The position numbers and the translations under genes were made by a program. The notes beneath the pieces were generated by a model. The model did not search any database. It was not told the origin of the DNA and saw nothing but the letters and a program-made list of their open reading frames with translations. From Scytonema sp. UIC 10036 (lineage in GTDB: Bacteria; Cyanobacteriota; Cyanobacteriia; Cyanobacteriales; Nostocaceae), in the NCBI RefSeq assembly GCF_009725235.1, contig NZ_WJFC01000094.1:1-47217 (forward strand): a stretch of 47,217 nt of DNA, given 5' to 3'. Within the stretch, counting starts at the first letter, position 1. Each line of letters begins with the position of its first letter. Of the stretch, positions 35,295 to 44,089 are shown one piece after another.

Positions 35295-35741
35295 TTAAAC
35301 TCTCTCGTCACTTTCAAGCGACTTCATTTGCTGGGCAATGCTGTCCCACGGCGCTACATTGACCTCCACCAACTCACCCTCGTCTGTAATCTCAGCCCAG
35401 TCAGGATAGCGTTCTAGTGCCTTGCGAACGCTTTGCCTCAATATCGCGTCTCCATCTTCCCAGCACTCAAACAAGAAGTCAAAACCGGGGCATTCACCGA
35501 TATTGCACTCCCTAACAGTTTTAGAGGCAACAAGTATGGTGCGGGTTGGATTTACTGGGTCATGCCTCATAAAGACTCCGAGGACACTGAAACATGGGGA
35601 GAGGAAAGCGTTAAGCCACTGACAGAAGCCGATTTGCTCCAGATGATTCAGAAAGAAGTCAACGCGCATAACGTCAAAGTCGCCGAACTTACCGAGCAAC
35701 CGGAGTTGATTAAAGGAGCGCAAGAATGAACACTGAAGCAC
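35295..35741 (-). CDS. Unknown protein upstream of the GIY-YIG gene (N-terminal part doubtful)
   Basis: The 3' two thirds read like real protein (CPGFDFLFECWEDGDAILRQ, then SVRKALERYPDWAEITDEGE), acidic and with Trp. The first ~60 codons do not, and they lie antisense to another plausible gene. The stop is 16 bp before the GIY-YIG start, so an operon is likely. I read it as a gene whose original N-terminus was replaced at a rearrangement near 35510-35540. Confidence 0.45.
   Translation of the reverse strand: MLQCSFLRSFNQLRLLGKFGDFDVMRVDFFLNHLEQIGFCQWLNAFLSPCFSVLGVFMRHDPVNPTRTILVASKTVRECNIGECPGFDFLFECWEDGDAILRQSVRKALERYPDWAEITDEGELVEVNVAPWDSIAQQMKSLESDERV
35433..35729 (+). CDS. Unknown protein opposite the GIY-YIG operon
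   Basis: The C-terminal ~65 residues (NKYGAGWIYWVMPHKDSEDT, then PLTEADLLQMIQKEVNAHNV) look like genuine protein. The first ~30 codons are antisense to the minus-strand gene and less convincing; a start at the ATG 35563 is possible. The stop shares ATGA with a small downstream frame that has a strong AAAGGAG, supporting translation on this strand. Confidence 0.45.
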   Translation: MPQYRVSIFPALKQEVKTGAFTDIALPNSFRGNKYGAGWIYWVMPHKDSEDTETWGEESVKPLTEADLLQMIQKEVNAHNVKVAELTEQPELIKGAQE

Positions 35742-35788
35742 GAGCTATCATCCAAAACACCCTTCGAGCTGAAGGGGCGACAAAGTAA
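35726..35788 (+). CDS. 20-codon coupled frame, probably a gene stump
   Basis: MNTEARAIIQNTLRAEGATK, then TAA. AAAGGAG precedes the ATG by 7 bp, and the ATG overlaps the previous stop. Too short for a known family; probably the surviving start of a longer gene cut by the duplication that brought in the Uma2 genes. Confidence 0.4.
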   Translation: MNTEARAIIQNTLRAEGATK

Positions 35789-35841
35789 CTTTAAATAAAT
35801 TGCCAGAGCTAAAATTAAGAAGACAAACGCTTGCGACCATT

Positions 35842-36399
35842 ATGTTCACCATTGCGGATTTACAAGAATTACAAACAGAGCACCCAGACTGGCAAATGGA
35901 ACTAGTGGACGGGAGTATTGTTGTTATGGGTCCATCGGATTACGAATCAGAAGAGATTGGTGCCGAGTTTGTGCGACAGCTTGCAAACTGGGTACGCCCT
36001 CGCAAGTTAGGGAGAGTAACGGGTTCCAGTGCTGGATTTATTCTGCCAACTACAAAAGAGCAGGGCGAGCGGGACTTACGCGCTCCTGACGTGTCGTTTG
36101 TCAAAGCCTCGCGCCTGAAAAAGACCAAGCGTGATTTTGTACAGTTAGTTCCAGACCTAACAGTTGAAGTAAAATCCAAAACCGATCGCGTTAAGGTTTT
36201 GGTAGAAAAAATTCAACTTTTCCTAGAACTGGGGAGTACTGTTGGTATCTTGATTGACCCCGATGAACGAACTGTTACAGTTTATCGGCTCGGTCAAAGC
36301 CCTACAGTTTTAAGGGATAGCGATCGCCTGACGCTACCAGACTTATTACCGGGATGGGAATTGGTAGTATCGGATTTGTGGCCGCCTGAATTTGATTGA
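35842..36399 (+). CDS. Uma2 family (DUF820) PD-(D/E)xK protein, copy 1
   Basis: 185 aa from the ATG at 35842 (upstream in-frame codons are not conserved in the second copy). Uma2 features: WQMELVDGSIVVMGPSDYES, RAPDVSFV (metal Asp), LTVEVKSKTD (ExK), then QLFLELGSTVGILIDPDERT. The fold is nuclease-like and catalytic residues are present, but the biological role of the very numerous cyanobacterial Uma2 proteins is unknown. Tandem duplicate of the next gene. Confidence 0.9.
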   Translation: MFTIADLQELQTEHPDWQMELVDGSIVVMGPSDYESEEIGAEFVRQLANWVRPRKLGRVTGSSAGFILPTTKEQGERDLRAPDVSFVKASRLKKTKRDFVQLVPDLTVEVKSKTDRVKVLVEKIQLFLELGSTVGILIDPDERTVTVYRLGQSPTVLRDSDRLTLPDLLPGWELVVSDLWPPEFD

Positions 36400-36488
36400 A
36401 CTTGCTTTACTAGGAGGGCTTATCTCGAAATCCGTCCGATGTGATTTAATGTCATAAGATCGGTCAATCTTCCATAATTTTTAGTGAT

Positions 36489-37046
36489 ATGTTTACCGTT
36501 GCGGATTTACAAGAACTACAAACAGAACACCCAGATTGGCAAATGGAACTGGTGGATGGGAGTATTGTTGTCATGGGTCCATCGGATTATGAATCAGAAG
36601 AAATTGGTACCGAGCTTGCCGCTCAACTTCGCAACTGGGTTAAGCCTCGCAAACTAGGGAGAGTAACGGGTTCCAGTGCTGGATTTATTCTGCCAACTAC
36701 ACAAGAGTCTCCTGGTAGGGACTTACGCGCTCCTGACGTGTCGTTTGTCAAAGCCTCGCGCCTGAAAAAGACCAAGCGTGATTTTGTACAGTTAGTTCCA
36801 GACCTAACAGTTGAAGTAAAATCCAAAACCGATCGCGTTAAGGTTTTGGTAGAAAAAATTCAACTTTTCCTAGAACTGGGGAGTACTGTTGGTATCTTGA
36901 TTGACCCCGATGAACGAACTGTTACAGTTTATCGGCTCAGTCAAAGCCCTACAGTTTTAAGGGATAGCGATCGCTTGACGCTACCAGACTTGTTGCCGGG
37001 ATGGGAATTGACAGTATCTGACTTGTGGCCGCCTGAATTTGATTGA
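36489..37046 (+). CDS. Uma2 family (DUF820) protein, copy 2
   Basis: Same length as copy 1 and nearly identical over the C-terminal ~115 residues. Differences cluster at ~43-55 (EFVRQLANWVRP versus ELAAQLRNWVKP) and around residue 75 (KEQGER versus QESPGR). The PD-ExK residues are unchanged. The ATG at 36489 follows GTGAT. A recent tandem duplication. Confidence 0.9.
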   Translation: MFTVADLQELQTEHPDWQMELVDGSIVVMGPSDYESEEIGTELAAQLRNWVKPRKLGRVTGSSAGFILPTTQESPGRDLRAPDVSFVKASRLKKTKRDFVQLVPDLTVEVKSKTDRVKVLVEKIQLFLELGSTVGILIDPDERTVTVYRLSQSPTVLRDSDRLTLPDLLPGWELTVSDLWPPEFD

Positions 37047-37074
37047 CCTTGCTTTATAAAGAAGGGGACGAGCA

Positions 37075-37683
37075 ATGACGCAAACCTTACGCCAACTAGT
37101 AACCTTTGAAGAATTTGTTCGGTGGAAACCGGACAGTGGACGCTATGAATTGCACGATGGAGTCATTGTTGAGGTGTCGCAGCCAACAGGAGACCACGAA
37201 GAAGTAACGGGATCTTTGGTGACAAAGCTAGCTGTCAAATACGCAAGGTTGCAGCTGCCCTACTTCATACCCAAGACTGCATTAGTTAAACCACCGGAAA
37301 ATGAATCGGCTTATTCACCAGATGTGGTGATACTGAATCGGCTCAACCTGGTTAACGAACCGCTATGGAAAAAAGAATCTACCGTCACTCAAGGTGCGTC
37401 AATTCCCTTAATCGTTGAGGTTGTAAGCACTAACTGGCGGGATGATTATTTGACAAAGGCTGGCAAATACGAAGAGATTGGGATACCCGAATATTGGATT
37501 GTCGATTATCTCGCCCTTGGCGGTCGTCGGTTTATTGGCAACCCCAAGCAACCAACTATCTCCATTTATTCCCTGGTCGAGGGCGAGTACCAAGTTACTC
37601 AGTTTAGAAACGGCGATCTCATCACTTCACCAACATTCCCGGAATTAAATTTGACAGCAGAGCAAGTTTTTCAACCTACCTGA
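37075..37683 (+). CDS. Uma2 family (DUF820) protein, distinct subtype
   Basis: 202 aa, 28 bp after copy 2. LVTFEEFVRWKPDSGRYELH, DGVIVEVSQPTGDHEEVTGS, YSPDVVIL and PLIVEVVSTNWRDDYLTKAG. The ExK position reads EVV, with the Lys replaced; in this subtype the metal site may still form. KYEEIGIPEYWIVDYLA is the usual C-terminal block. Not a copy of the previous two. Confidence 0.88.
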   Translation: MTQTLRQLVTFEEFVRWKPDSGRYELHDGVIVEVSQPTGDHEEVTGSLVTKLAVKYARLQLPYFIPKTALVKPPENESAYSPDVVILNRLNLVNEPLWKKESTVTQGASIPLIVEVVSTNWRDDYLTKAGKYEEIGIPEYWIVDYLALGGRRFIGNPKQPTISIYSLVEGEYQVTQFRNGDLITSPTFPELNLTAEQVFQPT

Positions 37684-37744
37684 TCCTCATCGGGCATACC
37701 GATTACTGTTTCAATTAATTGCTAAAAATAAATTATACGCAAGA

Positions 37745-38704
37745 ATGCTAACACCTCTCAACCATGCTTTGGATGTATTAGAACGGTCATATAATATTGT
37801 TACGACAGATGATAAATCTGCTAGAGATTTCTTAGAAATACTTCATCGTAAGATGTTACTTCTCAAAACGTCTCAAACAAGATTTAGGAATTGTTATATA
37901 GCTGAATTTAACAATCTTGAGCATGAAGTGTTAATGATTGGCGAAGGTGTTGCTAGTAAAGTTGATGGAAGGCATAGTGAAGAAGATATCAACTGGGAAA
38001 TTAAAAAAGCTGAGAAAGAAATAGAGTTAGCTACAAAGCAAACAGTGGAGAAAATACAGTTGGGCTTGGAGGAGGAATTAAGTAACCTCCAAATTCATCT
38101 CGAAAAATTATTGCAATCAAGGCTGGGGCGATCTTTAGCTGAAGAAGTACAAGTTTCATCAACAAGTAGACAAAAAGTTGATTATGAAGAATTTGGAGAA
38201 ACTCAAGAAATGCCATCTTTCTTAAAAAAAAGTACTGAAGCTGTGCGGGCTATAGGAAGTTTTGCCTCAGCAGTTTCTAGAGATCTAGTTTATAACATCG
38301 GTAAATTTTTTGGTGTTAAGTTTCGCCCTTGGGGAGCGGTTAACGCTGCTAAGTTCATCAGAGGTTTAGGACCTATTATTGGAGGCGTAGGTGCAATTTT
38401 AGAAATTTTTATAGCGGTTAAACAAGAAAAGGATGAAGCAGAGTATGAGCAAAAGCTTCGTGAAGCAAGATCGGATTTACGCCAGAGCTTTAGGCAAGTT
38501 GCCTCAGAAATCAGAAGTGAGTATGAAAGGAATATTAAACTTGAGATAATTATCGGCTTTTATGAAGCTGAATTTCAAGATATTGAACGTCAGAGAGATG
38601 AACTGCGAAATAATGAAAGCTCAACAATTGAGATAGTTAATCAAATCAAAAATATGATGCAAAAAATCAAGAAGGAGATAGCTACAATAGAAAATAATTT
38701 TTAA
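37745..38704 (+). CDS. Dynamin-like (LeoA-type) C-terminal half without GTPase
   Basis: 319 aa, mostly helical. Long amphipathic coiled coils at ~75-125 and ~225-315 flank a hydrophobic stretch (~200-225, FIRGLGPIIGGVGAILEIFI) preceded by FRPWGAVNAAK. This is the stalk/paddle end of LeoA-family dynamin-like proteins, which act at membranes and are tied to toxin secretion or phage defence. No G1-G4 motifs are present, so it is either a truncated gene with a new start or a stand-alone helical partner. No GTPase half is found upstream. Confidence 0.6.
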   Translation: MLTPLNHALDVLERSYNIVTTDDKSARDFLEILHRKMLLLKTSQTRFRNCYIAEFNNLEHEVLMIGEGVASKVDGRHSEEDINWEIKKAEKEIELATKQTVEKIQLGLEEELSNLQIHLEKLLQSRLGRSLAEEVQVSSTSRQKVDYEEFGETQEMPSFLKKSTEAVRAIGSFASAVSRDLVYNIGKFFGVKFRPWGAVNAAKFIRGLGPIIGGVGAILEIFIAVKQEKDEAEYEQKLREARSDLRQSFRQVASEIRSEYERNIKLEIIIGFYEAEFQDIERQRDELRNNESSTIEIVNQIKNMMQKIKKEIATIENNF

Positions 38705-38943
38705 ATAATATCCAGTTTATCTAGTAATTCGATTGATTTGCGACTGTGCAGCACGGGGGACGTAACTGTGGCAGAGCTATTCTAGTAATATTAACACGCT
38801 TAATATCCAGTTCGGTTAATGAGTTACTATTCAACAAGCTCTGCAAAAACTGGAAAACCCGCTCCCCATCTCCCTATCCCCCTATGCCCCCATCTACCTT
38901 AACGAGCGGTCTTTTCCGGAAATGATATAACGGCAACGTTTAA

Positions 38944-41241
38944 TCAACTGGTTTCGCTGAAAACTAAATTCGGCATGGATTCCAAAACTCCCATTGCTTG
39001 AGTGTAAGCCTCTTTAGCAGCAAGTTGTTTGGCTGTTTTCTTGTTAGGATAATCAGCTAAAGTCAGGATTTCTTGCTCAAACAATTCAATGCGACAGCGA
39101 CAGCGAAAACCTCCGCCTCCTAGCTGAGTAAAGGTATATTTTGGTTCTTGTTGCTTGAGTTTTATAACCAGTTCTTGAAGGAGTCCAACGAAATTGAGAT
39201 CGGGAACACTCAAGTCAACAGTATCTATTACAATGGGTTTCTGAACTTCAGTTTTTCCCTTGACGGATAACTCTCTTTCACTAGGATTCACTAAGCGACC
39301 AGCAAGATAGTCCCGAACCCAATGAACAGCTGCTTGGTTGCGACTCGCGTTTTTTCCTGGGGCGATCGCACACTCTCTTGTTGTCAGCATCGAACCATCA
39401 ACCTTGACGACAAACCAAGTACAGAATTCTTTGCTCTCATCAAGAATTGAGTCTTCTATCTTCCAACTCGTATTAAGTTGACTTTGCATCATCAGTGCCG
39501 AGACTGCCATGTAAGGAACTTTGGTTAAAGCCGAGTAAATTACCTCGTGTACCCTAGCATCTCGACTGTGAAATAAAAGGTAAGTAAAGTCTGAGGCTTG
39601 CAAAAGTTCTTGTTGTCCCCGTCTTTCAATTTCATCAATTATGCTTTCAACCGTATTCAGTTCAATAGCACGCTTAACCTCGCGGCTAAACTCTTTTGGG
39701 GTCAGTTCTTCCATGGTTACGGAATCGCAAAGCACTGCTGATGGCTGCAGATCGCTTTCAACCTTAGAGGGCAATTCTCGTTCATCGGGAGGAACCAAAG
39801 TACCTCGAAGATACTCCTTAATCCAGAGAACTGCTGCTCTATTGCGGCTAGTTGCTTTCCATAGATCTGTTACACCTTTTTTTGTTGTTAGTGCCACACC
39901 ATCAAGACTGACAACAAACCAAGTACAAAATTCCGTACCTTCATCAACAATAGAATCTTCTACCTTCCAGTTTTCATCTTTTTGACACTGTATGGTCAGT
40001 GCTGAAACTGCTAGGTTAGGAGTTTCGTTTAAAGCTGAACAGGCTATCTCATGGACATTATTATCTTGTGCGTAAAATAGAAGGTAGGTAAAATCTGGAG
40101 GTAGGAGTATTTTTTCTTGCGCCCTGCGCTTGATTTCATCAATTATAGTTTCAACAGTGTTCTGCTTGGCAGCATATTTAATTATGCGAGAAAAATCTCT
40201 TGGAGGAAGTTCTTTAAACTCGTTAGATACTATTATTTTCTCGTACTGTTTTTTCTTTTGCCCTGAGAAATAAGCATCAGCATTTTCTTGTAAACTATTT
40301 CGATATTCAGTTGCTTTAATTGCAATTTCTTGAAGCTCTGCTTTGGTGTAGGGCAGTTTTTGTCCCTTTAACCAAGCCTTGATGATTCTGTGGTTGACCA
40401 GATCCACATACCGCCTAATGGGAGATGTGAAATGGCAATAAGCTGGTATTGACAAAGCAAAATGTCCTGCTAAAGAAGGGCTATATTCTGCCTTGTTCAT
40501 CCAATTAACTAGTAACGCCTGAATGTAGCCCATAGAAGCTACAACGGATATTGATTCTAAGATGCGCTTGCGATCGGGAGCGATCTCCTTAGCTGAATGG
40601 TTTCTATACACAATGTTGATTCCCGCCTCCGCCATGGTATTGGCTACCACATAGTTACAGAGAATCATAAATTCAGCGATAATTTGCTGGCTTTTATACT
40701 CAACCGCAAGCAAACGCCCATCTTCAGTAACTAGTAAATTATCGCTTAATGAGATAGCGATCGCACCATGTTCTTGCCGTCTAATGTTGAGTTTTTTTGC
40801 TACGACTTGACAAAGTTTTAAAGCCTCATGGAACTCGTCATTCCGATCTTTCAAAGTAGCATCTGCTTGAGCGTAAGAAAATCTCCTCAGGCTACAAAGT
40901 TCCGATTCAAAAATTCTAGTTGCTAAAATTTCCGTGCTATCTGACAGCCGAACTTGTACTGTTATGGTATCTCGTGTTTGCTTTTCCAACAAGCTCAGGT
41001 CATTTTCTGCAAGCTGCCTGGGCAGCATGGTACTCACGCTACTGGCTCTATATCTCGTTTCTATTCTGTTATAAGCCGTGCGATCGATGTAGCTATCTTT
41101 CTTTACATGGGCTGCGACATCAGCAATATGGATAGACAGCAGTATCCCTTCGTTTTGTTGCTCGATCCATATTGCATCGTCCAAGTCCTTTGAAGTTTCA
41201 CCGTCGATTGTGAAGCCAACGACTCCTACTCTTTGTTGCAT
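38944..41241 (-). CDS. RNase II-type (RNB) exonuclease fused to dsRNA-binding modules
   Basis: 765 aa. RNB catalytic domain at 1-~335: IDGETSKDLDDAIW (D13, D19, D21, D22 match the RNase II metal ligands) and YCHFTSPIRRYVDLVNHR. No N-terminal cold-shock or C-terminal S1 domain. Two ~148-aa repeats follow (345-492 and 514-661). Each begins PxxFSRxxKxAxxxNTVExIIDEI and ends in a stretch shaped like a weak dsRBD (EFCTWFVV, then SRNRAAVLWIKEYL / SRNQAAVHWVRDYL). A canonical dsRBD closes the protein (~681-754: NFVGLLQELVIKLKQ, KKTAKQLAAKEAYTQ). A hydrolytic 3'-5' exonuclease directed at structured or double-stranded RNA is inferred. It is not the housekeeping RNase R/II. Confidence 0.85.
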   Translation of the reverse strand: MQQRVGVVGFTIDGETSKDLDDAIWIEQQNEGILLSIHIADVAAHVKKDSYIDRTAYNRIETRYRASSVSTMLPRQLAENDLSLLEKQTRDTITVQVRLSDSTEILATRIFESELCSLRRFSYAQADATLKDRNDEFHEALKLCQVVAKKLNIRRQEHGAIAISLSDNLLVTEDGRLLAVEYKSQQIIAEFMILCNYVVANTMAEAGINIVYRNHSAKEIAPDRKRILESISVVASMGYIQALLVNWMNKAEYSPSLAGHFALSIPAYCHFTSPIRRYVDLVNHRIIKAWLKGQKLPYTKAELQEIAIKATEYRNSLQENADAYFSGQKKKQYEKIIVSNEFKELPPRDFSRIIKYAAKQNTVETIIDEIKRRAQEKILLPPDFTYLLFYAQDNNVHEIACSALNETPNLAVSALTIQCQKDENWKVEDSIVDEGTEFCTWFVVSLDGVALTTKKGVTDLWKATSRNRAAVLWIKEYLRGTLVPPDERELPSKVESDLQPSAVLCDSVTMEELTPKEFSREVKRAIELNTVESIIDEIERRGQQELLQASDFTYLLFHSRDARVHEVIYSALTKVPYMAVSALMMQSQLNTSWKIEDSILDESKEFCTWFVVKVDGSMLTTRECAIAPGKNASRNQAAVHWVRDYLAGRLVNPSERELSVKGKTEVQKPIVIDTVDLSVPDLNFVGLLQELVIKLKQQEPKYTFTQLGGGGFRCRCRIELFEQEILTLADYPNKKTAKQLAAKEAYTQAMGVLESMPNLVFSETS

Positions 41242-41469
41242 ATGCCTTACAAGTAGTACAAATACACATTATTTTAGCTAGTTTGTCAACAGATCTCCCC
41301 ATTGCTTTCACTTGGTATCGTTGTTAAAGTCTACCCTAAGCCGTGGTTTGGAAAATATTTTTCGTAATTATTGGGATTTTCTTGACGTTGAGAGCGTTGC
41401 ATTTCATGGAACAGAGCGATCGCGGAAATATGTTTAATAATAAAAATACCCCATTCTGGAGTTGTGCTT

Positions 41470-42006
41470 ATGACAGATCTTTATGGAGGAATAGATCCTA
41501 GAGACATCCCAAGTTATTCCATCAGTGATGCTGCACGCTACCTACGCATTCCAAGAGGTACAATTCGAGCGTGGACAGTGGGGCGGCGTTACCGGATTAC
41601 TTCGGGATCTAATTTCTTCAAGCCCTTGATTCCAATTCGCAATCGCAGACCACGGCTGCTTTCATTTACCAATCTCATTGAAGTTCACGTTCTTCGAGCA
41701 ATTCGCAAGCAACACAAAATTGATTTGTATAAGGTGCGATCTGCTCTTGATTTCATTGAGGAACAATTTCAAGTATCTCATCTTCTAGCCCATGAAATAT
41801 TTCGTACTGATGGCGTTGACCTGTTTATCGAGCGGTATGGTTCCCTGATTAATGCTTCAAAAAGCGGACAGGAGGAACTGAGAGATGCTTTTAATGCTCA
41901 TCTTGAACGAATTGAACCCGATGACACGGGGCTTGCAATTAAACTTTACCCCTTTACTCGCTCTCACGAGGAAGAAAGCCCTCGTATCGTCGTTATTGAC
42001 CGCTAA
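41470..42006 (+). pseudogene. VapB45-type antitoxin, N-terminal part (split gene)
   Basis: 177 native residues plus one. A MerR-like HTH (YSISDAARYLRIPRGTIRAW) is followed by LSFTNLIEVHVLRAIRK and the helical middle, then IKLYPFTRSHEEESPRIVVID. In VapB45-type antitoxins this last phrase runs directly into PRIAFGR of a DUF433 domain. Here it stops after one foreign codon, at the left end of an inserted element. The DUF433 half resumes at 44163. The ATG at 41470 is preferred over a GTG two codons upstream. Confidence 0.85.
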
Positions 42007-43742
42007 TTAAAATCTAGAGAAATCTGCATATGCGTAGATTGACTACGTTTACGAGGTTTTCTAGACCTAGATACAGCAACGGTTACTGTATCATTCCCCG
42101 TTGGGATTGCACCAACCTCGAAAAGCTCCAACTGTATTGGATTGACCAATTGTCCATGCTGACCTACAAAGCAAGTCAGTTGACAAAAAGGCGTAACCTT
42201 TCGTGCTCTGTTAAAGCGGGATGTAAAATATTTGTGCCTAGGAGTGCCTTTGACGCTCCTAGAGACCCTACTCCACTGCGACCAAACGTGCTTTCCAATA
42301 GGATAGGCGGACTTGGAATGAAGTAAGTGATGAAGTTTTGGAAGTCTTTCTGAAAATCTTCTGCCATGACGTGCAATAACGAAGGCAGCAGCAGAAGCAG
42401 AATTCATGCCATACATGGACATGAACTTGAGCATAGCGATCGTACTGCTAAAGGCAGGATTTACTTTCTTATGATAAATCCCGTATTTTGAGCAAGCACT
42501 ATCTAAAGCTTCGTGCCATTGGGAATAAGCAAATGATGAAAGCATTCTGGCAGATTTTTTTCCTTTCTCTTTAATTTGTTTCTTCTTTTCGGAAAAATCC
42601 AATTTCTCAGATGCAACTGGAAAGTTATATTGTTTTGCTTTTAATGCGATAAAGGTGGCTGCATCGCTAAAAATCGCTGCTCTTTGATTGGATGTTTTAG
42701 AATGTAAATCCAACTTGTAGTCGCCATATTCAAGCAAGTTACCTTGGGTGTCACACACAGCCCATCCAATGGAGTCCGCATTTAAGTCAATGCCAACATA
42801 GCCAGATAGATATTCGGATGTAATTTCTGGTAGGTTGATATCTGTCGTGGCAGCAACGTACCAACAATTATCTTGCCAGTAGAATCGGAGCGTGACCGCG
42901 TTGTAACCAATAGCCCACTTTTCGGTTCCATCTTTGGTTTTTACTTGATAACATCGCTCTGAAATGGATTCAACGATTTCGTGGAAGCCATGCTTGAAAT
43001 TCAATCCATCAATCCGGATGTAATCACCGCCCAATCTTTCCTCTAACGCGTAGGGAGTGCGAATAGAGAGCACAAAGCTATCCGGATTTTCAATGTAATC
43101 GAATTGCGCTAGTTGGTTGCCTGATGACTCGTCCTTGCTGCCAACCAAGACAAAACTGTTGGCAATATCTGGTAACGCGTACTTTGGTTTTGTCGCCTTC
43201 AAATGCGCCAACTGTGACTGAAGTAGATGCAATCGCCGTTTCTTTTGATGCCAACCAAATTTTGCATCTTGAAGTTGTGTTGTTTGACGTGACTTTGCGT
43301 AAATGCTACACGCTTTTTTGATTTTAGTTTTACTGGTTTTAAATCCCTTTTTCGCGCTCCTACTCTTACTTGTTAGCATATGTTCTTGTTTGGCAAAATC
43401 TTTAATTTGCTTAGAGCGTTTCTTGATGTCAGATTTTATCGACTTAATCTGACCTTCTAGGATTTTGATATGGTTGGCTCTGTTTTTGTTGGCATTAGTA
43501 ACAATTCCTTGTACTTCAGTATAGATGGAATTGCTGTATCGCTTGTTTATATTGAATAAGCGTTGTAATTCTTTGTTGCAATCAAGCTGGCTTTTCTCAG
43601 CCAGAATCATTTCCAGGCAGTGATGGCGGGCAGAGTCAATTAGATTGGAGATAGCAAATAACTCTCCCCAATGCCAAAAGTCTATTTGGTCTGTATAGGT
43701 TTTAGTTTGCTCTGTTTTAATTAACTCTGCCACGCTTATCAC
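42003..43742 (-). CDS. Large TnpB-related protein (RuvC-like, third Asp lost)
   Basis: 579 aa, longer than normal TnpB (~400). Helical, basic N-terminus (~85-185). RuvC-I at ~315-330 (GYVGIDLNADSIGWAV, D319); RuvC-II at ~374-383 (FPVASEKLDF, E379). Where TnpB has TS-C-x-x-C...D-x-D-x-NAA, this reads VNPAFSSTIAMLKFMSMYGM, NSASAAAFVIARHGRRFSER. Both the zinc-finger cysteines and the RuvC-III Asp are missing. I recall this as the 'IS200/IS605 accessory TnpB-related' family. It may be nuclease-dead and act as an RNA-guided binder or transposition factor (inference). The start at 43742 follows GGAGGTGATA. Confidence 0.8.
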   Translation of the reverse strand: MISVAELIKTEQTKTYTDQIDFWHWGELFAISNLIDSARHHCLEMILAEKSQLDCNKELQRLFNINKRYSNSIYTEVQGIVTNANKNRANHIKILEGQIKSIKSDIKKRSKQIKDFAKQEHMLTSKSRSAKKGFKTSKTKIKKACSIYAKSRQTTQLQDAKFGWHQKKRRLHLLQSQLAHLKATKPKYALPDIANSFVLVGSKDESSGNQLAQFDYIENPDSFVLSIRTPYALEERLGGDYIRIDGLNFKHGFHEIVESISERCYQVKTKDGTEKWAIGYNAVTLRFYWQDNCWYVAATTDINLPEITSEYLSGYVGIDLNADSIGWAVCDTQGNLLEYGDYKLDLHSKTSNQRAAIFSDAATFIALKAKQYNFPVASEKLDFSEKKKQIKEKGKKSARMLSSFAYSQWHEALDSACSKYGIYHKKVNPAFSSTIAMLKFMSMYGMNSASAAAFVIARHGRRFSERLPKLHHLLHSKSAYPIGKHVWSQWSRVSRSVKGTPRHKYFTSRFNRARKVTPFCQLTCFVGQHGQLVNPIQLELFEVGAIPTGNDTVTVAVSRSRKPRKRSQSTHMQISLDFN

Positions 43743-43898
43743 CTCCTTACTTTGCTAAATGCGTCCTGAAATTGTATCAGAGTTATCGCTATATTCAACG
43801 ACTAATTCACCAGAATTAACTTGAATATTTTGTCAAGATATCTCGTGCAGTTCTCTCATTAACTTAAGGTTTTTTCTAAAGAAGGGAACCATAAAAAT

Positions 43899-43965
43899 AA
43901 TTCGTAATTCCTAATTCGTAATGGAAATTCATAATTACGAATTACGAATTATGAATTACGAATTA
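43899..43965. repeat. AATTCGTAATT palindromic/tandem repeat
   Basis: AT-rich units AATTCGTAATT and inverse ATTACGAATT repeated about six times, able to form a long hairpin. A common cyanobacterial filler repeat. It has replaced the middle of the recombinase gene; it is not a CRISPR array, since there are no uniform spacers. Confidence 0.75.
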
Positions 43966-44089
43966 TTCGGTTATGTCCTCCCTCTGTCGTCACAAACTCT
44001 AATTTTCCTGAATTCGTCCAATCCCTAACAGTTTCTACTCTTACTCCCTTAATTTTTGCGACTTCTCCTATCGCTAAATATTTTTTCAT
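43949..44089 (-). pseudogene. IS607-type serine recombinase (TnpA), N-terminal fragment
   Basis: 46 codons: MKKYLAIGEVAKIKGVRVET, VRDWTNSGKLEFVTTEGGHN, RIIRNS, stop. This is the MerR-like HTH that begins IS607 TnpA (IGEVAKxxGV, RxW...GKL, T-GGH-R). The serine-recombinase catalytic domain is gone, cut off at the AATTCGTAATT repeat. Upstream of and in the same orientation as the TnpB-related gene, as in IS607 elements. Confidence 0.8.

Noticed and set aside
35295..37046. Uma2 tandem copies as part of the GIY-YIG system
   Set aside because: They are on the opposite strand with their own starts; no coupling seen.
43899..43965. Tandem AATTCGTAATT units near a TnpB-like gene as a CRISPR array
   Set aside because: Units are short, overlapping and palindromic with no unique spacers; they match a common filler repeat.
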